Shown here: piece after piece, positions 57,332-64,000 of the stretch
How positions within the stretch are numbered: position 1 is the first letter of the stretch
Layout: each line of letters starts with the position of its first letter
Source: Chaenocephalus aceratus
Lineage: Eukaryota; Chordata; Actinopteri; Perciformes; Channichthyidae
DNA length: 64,000 nucleotides
Direction: 5' to 3'
Assembly: GCA_023974075.1 (NCBI GenBank)
Contig: CM043797.1
Location: 28,165,523-28,229,522, forward strand
Translations under genes and position numbers: made by a program
The notes under the pieces: model-generated
What the model was told of the DNA's origin: nothing
Database searches by the model: none
What the model saw: the letters and a program-made list of their open reading frames with translations, nothing else

Positions 57332-58194
57332 CACTGCGCGCTCCTCTTCTCAGAGGCTGAGTTAACCCTCCCGCTGCCTCCTGGTGCTGCAGAGATTTCA
57401 TGAAGTGAAGGAGGTGTTCCTTCTATAAAACAGCTGTGGGCAGCAGACACTGTGAGTGTCACAGACATGAATACATAGATCAAGGCAGACTGGTGCACAC
57501 ACTCTCCTGTTTTGCCAATCCGGTGGTTAAACAAATATAGCTCTAAACCCCTGGCCGAAATGTCTTTAAAATGAAGTCCGAGTTCGACATTTTAATTAAT
57601 TAATTAATTAATTACCTTTCCAACTCCTCATGCAGTTGACTGTTACAGGTCTATACAGGTTCATGGTACAATAAACTACAAATCGAGAGACTGAAACTGT
57701 ATTTTCCTTTACCGTTCTGTTTTAATTTCACAATAAAGTTAATAGTCATATTAATGTTTGATATTATTATGTTTTATTAACTAGACCACTGTTTTTTTTT
57801 AACCCACGCCGCCTAGTGGTTAAAGCACGTTATTGAATTTAGTTGTTGAATAAGTTTTATTTGATGAAAACATTTAAATATTAAGAGTAGCCTACATACA
57901 AAATTGAAAATATCAAGAAGATACTGTAGTGATCTCTACAATGCAGGATGTCCAAAGCTATTAACAGGAGGATGTGCAAAATAGACAAACTAATAAGGCT
58001 TTATTTAAACATTAAAGATTACTTTAAGTTAAGGTCTTCTTTTGAATAAGAAAAAAACGTTGGGGTTATCCACAGATAAATATGAAGTCTGACAAAGTAC
58101 TTAACGTCCAATATATTGCATAGTTTATTTTGGCAATTACTTGACAATCACCTTCCCTGAATTTGACTCCGGTGTAACTAAAGTCTGATTTAAG

Positions 58195-59762
58195 CATGGG
58201 CGTCGCAGCCATTATATCAGGGTGGGACAAGTCCCCCCCACTTTTTCAAATGATTAGTTTAGACCCCCCCACTTCTACCATGTGGAAAGTCGGTGAATCG
58301 GTCTATCCACTCGCCGCACTTTGTAGAGCGCTGTGTCAGTGCTTCACTATCAAATCCATTCCACTTGCTTATTGAGAGAATGCCCAAATCAATGAAACTC
58401 CGTACCATGTTTTCACTGCTACTTTGTACCAAGGCAGATTCTCCCATAGCGCGCGCATGTTCAAGGAGTGTTGCCATAGTTGGACAGCTCAGATCTGTTG
58501 TATGAAGCGATGCCAGTAGCAGAGGTAAGGCACACACACCAAGTGTTCAGGACATTGTTAATACAGCGAAAATCAAAGCTGACGATCTCTTGGTTTGATA
58601 TGTTTTCTCCCCCAGACAACATGTACTGTACATAAGAAAAAAAAATTCAAGGAAGAGGAAAGTAAGTCATCAGCTGGTAGCAGTTAATCAGTTAACAGTG
58701 ATGGCGGCGGCGGCGTCTCACTTCTGGAGAGGAGTTTCGTCTTTATGTCATGATAGAGAGATACAAATACTGAATAGTTTAGATGAGAAAAGGCATCGAA
58801 ATGCCAGGTTACTAGTATTTATCATGTAAACAGGGAACATGAATAACCGATCTCTCTGTTCTCATGTAAACACCATGATGTCCATGTAGAGGCGCAGTCA
58901 GTGTGTTTTACTGGAGCCTCAGTTCGATCAGAGATTATTTTCTGAGTTCTTTAAGGTACTCTCTCTCAATATGATCATGTGCATTATGTTTTACTTATAC
59001 TTCTTATCATTCAGAAGCTTTTTGTGTGTGTTTATGTTTTACTGAGTGCTTATAGGCAATTTCCATCCCAGTATTCAGTTAACTATTTATTTTCTGTACA
59101 CATTACATAGACTAGCTAATATTCTACCTACTGCTTGGGGCTTTGAGTCTTCAAAATGTCCAATGTCACAGACTGGGACTTACTTTAGAGTCAGTTGTAT
59201 TTACATTCAGTATGACTTGTTAATTTTAAGGAAATCAGTGGGGATATTGAACAGGAAACATTTCAGTCAAGGGGCATCATATGACCAATATAGACAGAAG
59301 AGCAACATTTATTTGAACATTTAAGTCGATACCATTCCTAGGTGAACTTACCTGTAACATCTGTATGGAGTCAGATCAGTCTCAATATTAATAAATGCTC
59401 ACAGAAGGATTCACAAATGTATTTTGCGATTTATATATAAATGACTCTCCACAAAAATATCTCTCAATGCACTCACAAATATTTATTGTTGTATATAAAT
59501 GTACAAAAAATGGGCATTTAAACTGCTTTTTATTAATTCAAAGACGGCTCTGAATTAATAATCAAATATGTTTCCTTTTTTTACTACCGGATGAAATTAC
59601 AAAATGTACCCATCATTTTCCTCATGCCACATTAAAGTATCAAACCACCTGATAAAATGCACCAGAATACAGGAAATCTATTTTTTTTTTCCGTGGGGGG
59701 GGATCCCCAAACCCCCGGTTAAAAATGTCCCCCCCACATTCAGGATGCTTCCTACGCCCATG
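58195..59762. mobile_element. hAT-type element, non-autonomous
   Basis: The ends CATGGGCGT and ACGCCCATG are inverted repeats with a perfect 8-bp duplication GATTTAAG (58187-58194 and 59763-59770). Runs of CCCCCCC lie just inside both ends. A minus-strand frame at 58259-58537 has no recognised motif. No transposase. Confidence 0.9.
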
Positions 59763-59884
59763 GATTTAAGGGTTGTTTATATTTCACATCATTAATCAGA
59801 ATCTGCAAAGTAACTAAAATACATATAGTGGAGTAAACATACCAGGTTAACCTCTGAATTGTATTGGAGTAGAACAAAGTAGTA

Positions 59885-59946
59885 TCCTGCTGTAACAAAA
59901 ATATTTCCCAACTTGGGATCAATAAAGTATATCTTATCTTATCTTA
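59885..59946 (+). repeat. LINE 3' tail (L2/Rex1-like)
   Basis: AATATTTCCCAACTTGGGAT then CAATAAAGTATATCTTATCT and TATCTTA: the same kind of 3' end as at 53024-53082, opposite strand, no coding part. Confidence 0.65.
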
Positions 59947-60639
59947 AGATGATCGATGGCTACTGCCATATTTGCCTCTGAACCTTGAGAAGTGCATGTT
60001 TCAGGCTTATCAATGAACAACAGGCGGGGTCACAGACATAAGACCAGCTGTTAAATAAAGCTCTTCTGACCTTAGGTGTCATGTGGGTATATTAATTCAC
60101 CCATTTATTAATTATATGTTTTAAATTTGATAACACCACTGTGTTTCGTATCCCCTAAACCTCCAGGGTCTACACAGTTTAATACTGGCAACTTCTAATT
60201 GTGGGAAATACGAAAACGTTTTAAAGAGACGTGCCATATACAGTAATGTTGCGAAACACACAATAGCCAGCATGTGTAGTTCTGGGGGGGGGGGCTGGAG
60301 CCGGGGGCTGGACCCGTCCAATTCCAGTTTTGGAAAGTCTGCCGTGGTTCCATTCCATTTCAAAGAGCTGTTGACGCTCAGCGTAACCTTGTCGCACTGC
60401 CACTCCAACATCCAATCACAGGGCTTGATGACTAATCATGGGGTTTGTAAAGCAAGGCGGATGTTGTAGTCCCAAACGATAGCTGGGGATTCTGGGTAGT
60501 GTAGTGTCTTCGGAAACTGTAGTGTCTAAACTCCTAAAAAACTATTTGTTTCTCTGAATCGAAGGTTAAAAACACAAAAGCATTGTACACAATTTAAACC
60601 AATCAATATTGTGTAATTAACAAGGATAAACTGATGTTT

Positions 60640-60830
60640 TTTAGTGGATGAGTAATGCAGATATCACTGTGTAATCATTTGACAGTGAGGGGAATATATC
60701 CGGTTTTATTATGAAAACTTCGAGACCGAAAAAACTGTTTTCACCCACGCTAACTTTACCTGGAAGCTGCATACACGTTATCCTGGCGAGACTTCAAATC
60801 ATCTTCGTAATATCTATCAAACTATAGATC
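60640..60830 (-). repeat. Dispersed repeat family, copy C (inverted)
   Basis: Inverse match to 56860-56990 with indels (GGTTTTATTATGAAAACTTC, CTTCAAATCATC, ATATCTATCAAACTATA). Confidence 0.65.
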
Positions 60831-61444
60831 CTCAGACCACAGCTTGCCGTATCACATTGCTGAACATGCCAAAAGCCAGAAAGATACACACAAACAATCC
60901 ATTGATGTGCAACTATAGACCCCCTGGTATTAAACCATTTCCTTTGTTCTGTCTCGACTGGCTTATTATCTCCTTAGCTAGCCAGGGTTACCAGACACAG
61001 ACCACTAGATCTTTAGGGAGTGGGAGGCTACCGCAGCTCACAGTAATGAGGCTACACACCAAGCCACATCACACACTGTGACACATCGTGGCATGTGCAG
61101 AAAGGACAACGCTGACCTTAAAGTAAATTACATTTAAACCAATGTTAGAGTTTAAGACCAATGTCTTGTCATGGTGCACAGTGTAACAGAGAAAAAGACA
61201 AATTCAACAATATTGAGAAATACTGTGTGGGCTATATGATAACACTAACTGCATGTATTTACAGAATTGTGTGGCTTTCTGAATAAGAGAACATATCACT
61301 AGATATGAGATTAGATAGCATAGGCCTACATTAGTTTGCTAACAAGCAACATATTTTGGGAAAATGTATAGATTATGGATGTATGTTTGGCAACTATGCC
61401 AGTAAACATTAAATGCTACATGTTGTGGTACTGTTAGACTAAAC

Positions 61445-62371
61445 CAGGGGTACTCAAACTTTTTTGTTAAAAAGGTCCACTTGTGAATTGTATACAAGGT
61501 CAATGGTCCGGATCAATGCCAGTAAAGTCCCCCCCCACCCCCGGAGCGGAGCACCGAAACTGAAATGAATAAGCAGTTTTGGCGCCCTATGCATGGGGCC
61601 CCCTTGAGGGGGTTTCCCGACATGTCGTTGCAGTAAATTAAAGGGTGTTTCATGTTGTCGTTGCTGTGGACCTTCTTAATCTTTTTTAATGTTTTTTTTT
61701 TGTTTTTTTTGTTGAAATTGTTACGTTTATTCTGGTTTGTATCTTTTATTTTAAATTAATTAATTAATTTTCTGTTTTGTGAGCTGAGCTGTGTGATTTT
61801 ATATATCTGTCTCTTTGGTCTGGAGGTTTTAAAGTGCTATATAAAGTTGGATTGGATTGGATTAATCTACTTTATTTGGGGGCTCCCTTCTGGTCCAAGC
61901 ACTTGCCTGTCGGTAAACGGCACCCCTGTATACGTAATAATAAAAAAAGGAACTCACCTTGTGATAAACCCGCAAGAGAAAAAGCATTTGAGCTCCATAC
62001 TGTTTCAGAAATAATCTTTGATGTGGTTTAGAACAGGATGGCGTTTTATCACAGCAGAATTTAACTTTATCTCTGGTAGAATTCTGATCAGGCATTAGCT
62101 CTGCCTCCTCCCAAAATCTGCGTTTCTCTAACAGGGCTGTAAAAGAGGGGTATGAGCAGTATGAGGCATGGCTACAATGGGTGAACTGTTTGGTATTTTA
62201 AGCAAAGAAACTTCACAGACATGTTTTGTATAGGTATGACCCTACAATATATTGTTCCAATATAGCATAATAGGTCCACTTTAATTTACGTCAGAATTTT
62301 TTTTTATAATAATAATGGGACACAGGGTTCGGTCCGGATCCGGACCTTGGTCCGGAGTTTGAGAAGCCCTG
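61445..62371. mobile_element. hAT-type element, non-autonomous
   Basis: The ends CAGGGGTACTCAAAC and GTTTGAGAAGCCCTG are inverted repeats with one difference. It has a perfect 8-bp duplication GACTAAAC (61437-61444 and 62372-62379). The subterminal palindrome TCCGGATCCGGA lies near the right end. The interior includes a LINE-type tail at 61835-61866. No transposase. Confidence 0.92.
61835..61866 (+). repeat. LINE-type 3' tail in the hAT
   Basis: AAAGTGCTATATAAAGTTGG with (ATTGG)n, the usual teleost LINE end, inside the hAT 61445-62371. Confidence 0.5.
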
Positions 62372-62379
62372 GACTAAAC

Positions 62380-63071
62380 GTTACTGCTTCCTCTGATCCC
62401 CATCCCATGCCATCTCTTCAAAAATATGTCTTATGTTAACAAAATATGTAGGTTTTAGGTGAAATGTGTTAACTATACACTGTAAAAACTGTGACCTATA
62501 GTTACTTAATAAAATTGTGGCAACAAAGTGACACTTTGTCTAGATTATTTTCTAGACATTTTCTATACCTAATCCAATCGCCTTCTTATTGGCACAGACA
62601 TTATACACATTCAGTTGACAAACCACCAAGCATATAACTTACAACAGGTACATTTATTTGTGCAGAATACAAATTATTTATCATTAATGTAAATTAAACT
62701 TTTACATATATGCACACCTTGGTGCATTTGTAGATGATTAGGAATGTAAAAAATGTATGAATGTATGTGATGTGTATAAATGGTGTCGTATTTTTTAACT
62801 TTGTTTTAACTTTTTGTATTACTGTCTATATAATTAGAATCTGTGTTTAAAAGTCCCTCTGTGAGGGCAACAAGAAAACAATAAAAAGTTCACAAAACAA
62901 ATAATACAAATTATTTGTGCATACGAGTAAAACTGTTATGTAACTAGGACCCCAGCAAGACAGGAGCACAGTAGGCTTTAAAGTGAGATCCTTCTACATT
63001 AAACAACAGTGCAAGCCTCTAACAAAGCAGCACGTAACAATTGTAACATGGCCTTAACATTTCCCTTTCCC
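62380..63071. other. Region past the stop of the minus-strand gene
   Basis: Probably 3' untranslated and intergenic DNA of the gene at 63072-64000. AATAAA-like hexamers are frequent. No other feature. Confidence 0.45.
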
Positions 63072-63371
63072 TTAAGCCAGTAGCTTGTTTTTTAGGGTGT
63101 TCACTTTTGGAGACAGCTTTGAGCAATCCAGCTCAAGGAAGAGTTTCTGGAACACTTCCAGTGTTTGCCGGATCTCCTTGGGATACGCCAGATTCAATGC
63201 GTATGCCATCCCAATCAGCAAGGAGCAAGCCCTTGGAAAAGTCCCCAGAGCAGTCAGGACTTTGATGCCTTCCACCACAATACCGATGTCCTCGGTTGCA
63301 TTGTTCTTGGCTCTGTAAATCGTCATCCTTGCTGCAACAAGGTCCTGTGACACGTTGTCTTTGTCAGGATC
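63072..63371 (-). CDS. Last exon of an uncharacterised, SAMD3-like family gene
   Basis: The acceptor CTATTTCAG (63380-63372) is followed in phase 0 by DPDKDNVSQDLVAARMTIYR, then DIGIVVEGIKVLTALGTFPR, LLIGMAYALNLAYPKEIRQT, LEVFQKLFLELDCSKLSPKV and LKNKLLA, then a stop. There is no internal stop. The block VVEGIKVL through ALNLAYPKEI to LELDCSKLS matches my memory of the C-terminus of a large family of uncharacterised fish proteins sometimes labelled SAMD3-like. Role unknown. No damage is seen in this exon, unlike the relative at 20671-32771. The upstream exon found (63804-63907) ends in phase 2, so at least one exon between them is missing or undetected. Confidence 0.65.
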   Translation of the reverse strand, partial: DPDKDNVSQDLVAARMTIYRAKNNATEDIGIVVEGIKVLTALGTFPRACSLLIGMAYALNLAYPKEIRQTLEVFQKLFLELDCSKLSPKVNTLKNKLLA

Positions 63372-63803
63372 CTGAAATAGAAAAAAAAATGTTAGTTTAG
63401 GTTCCCACGTACTGTGTTTTTTTTTTATCCTCTTTGTCCATTATAATCCATTAATACCAATCATTGTTGTATGATAGTACATTTACTAAATATATATTTA
63501 TATTAATAGCATACCATTTATATTCATTCAATTAAATTGTTCAGTTTATTTAGGTTATTAAGTTAATTAAGATGAACAGAGACTGCACGCAAATTTTTCA
63601 TGTGTGAAAAATAAGAGATGAAATACTTGCAAAAACACACTTTTCGGCAAGTTAAGTTAAAAAGTATGAGGCAATTTTAACAATTTATTGACAACATAAA
63701 TTATTGTCTGAAAAGAGAAAGAAATCCATTAATAATTGTATGTCCATGAAACTTGACTATTGATCAATATCTATACATACATGTTCTCAAACACGATGGG
63801 TAC

Positions 63804-63907
63804 CTTTTAAAGTCATCCACAGAAACCCGATCAATGATCAAACTGGATCTTTCACTTATTTTTAAATTGTCTTTCAGCTGCTCTGTGAAAAGCTCATAGC
63901 AAGGAAC
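63804..63907 (-). CDS. Upstream exon of the minus-strand family gene
   Basis: The acceptor GGTACTACAG at 63908 and donor AAAAG/GTACCC border a 104-bp exon. Only phase 0 is open: VPCYELFTEQLKDNLKISER, SSLIIDRVSVDDFK. The ending DDFK(R) resembles the point where family members continue into KARWPALF, and in the pseudogene copy KARW follows FSDQI. The phase does not match the last exon directly, so a middle exon of this gene may lie in 63372-63803 undetected or be deleted. Confidence 0.5.
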
Positions 63908-63961
63908 CTGTAGTACCAAAAAACAATACACATGGTCAAGACAAGAACTTTACAAACTTAC

Positions 63962-64000
63962 AAAGGACAATAGCCAAAAGTTACTAGAAGAAATAGAGTT
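63962..64000 (-). CDS. Possible next upstream exon, cut by window end
   Basis: A donor-like CCTTT/GTAAGT at 63961 ends a frame reading SSSNFWLLSF that would join in phase 0 to the exon at 63907. Only 39 bases are inside the window. Confidence 0.3.

Larger units (their letters stand above)
56991..58186. other. Stretch without recognisable gene
   Basis: It contains the tandem repeats listed separately and a TTAA-rich run (57594-57614). Open frames at 57106-57534 follow from those repeats. Confidence 0.5.
59771..61436. other. Stretch without recognisable gene
   Basis: It holds a LINE tail and a repeat copy listed separately, and a G10 run at 60284-60293. Nothing else recognised. Confidence 0.45.

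Noticed and set aside
58259..58537. 92-codon minus frame in the hAT 58195-59762 as its transposase
   Set aside because: No hAT motif; the start lies next to the poly-C terminus and the frame is probably chance.

Overview
This window looks like teleost fish nuclear DNA. The evidence is its mix of repeats: RTE/Rex3-like and L2-like LINE ends, tRNA-derived SINEs with a fish-type 3' tail, many hAT families with BED zinc fingers, PIF/Harbinger elements and very long pure dinucleotide microsatellites. Introns with GT/AG sites and the AT-rich background also fit. No bacterial or organelle sequence is visible. All family names come from reading motifs by eye; no database was searched.

The window is dominated by DNA transposons. 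I can bound 14 hAT elements by matching terminal inverted repeats and 8-bp target site duplications (TSDs, perfect or one mismatch) and see two more as remnants. One carries a full-length uninterrupted transposase ORF (39333-41642, in the element 39100-42283). A second family has a spliced three-exon transposase (20843-26912), broken by an insertion and a probable frameshift. A third is a decayed transposase (43349-45709). A complete PIF/Harbinger element (27203-31880) has both its partner genes: a two-exon Myb/SANT-like protein and a convergent DDE transposase. A smaller relative lies at 12333-13309. A 3.15-kb element with 9-bp TSDs and about 65-bp inverted repeats (16531-19684) looks Mutator-like.

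Layout. 1-2100: broken R2/NeSL-like LINE and an RTE-like 3' end. 3100-4730: three giant dinucleotide arrays. 5300-5660: hAT relic. 5660-12330: mostly unannotated DNA with one plausible host last exon at 8817-8934. 12333-19684: Harbinger derivative, small hAT and Mutator-like element. 20671-32771: exons of a decayed host-type gene whose 11.4-kb intron holds the hAT nest and the Harbinger element. 32794-37120: three more hATs, one splitting a SINE. 39100-46932: two hATs end to end, the second holding further insertions. 46940-53350: mostly quiet. 53360-56500: hAT with a LINE inside, then a hAT inside an L2 tail. 58195-62371: two more hATs. 62380-64000: the 3' exons, on the minus strand, of a second gene of the same broad family as the 20.7-32.8 kb pseudogene.

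The host-type genes appear to belong to a multi-copy fish protein family that I know only as uncharacterised or SAMD3-like. That assignment rests on remembered sequence pattern and is the least certain part. The clearest biology here is nesting: elements sit inside elements to at least four levels, and many junctions still show their target site duplications.
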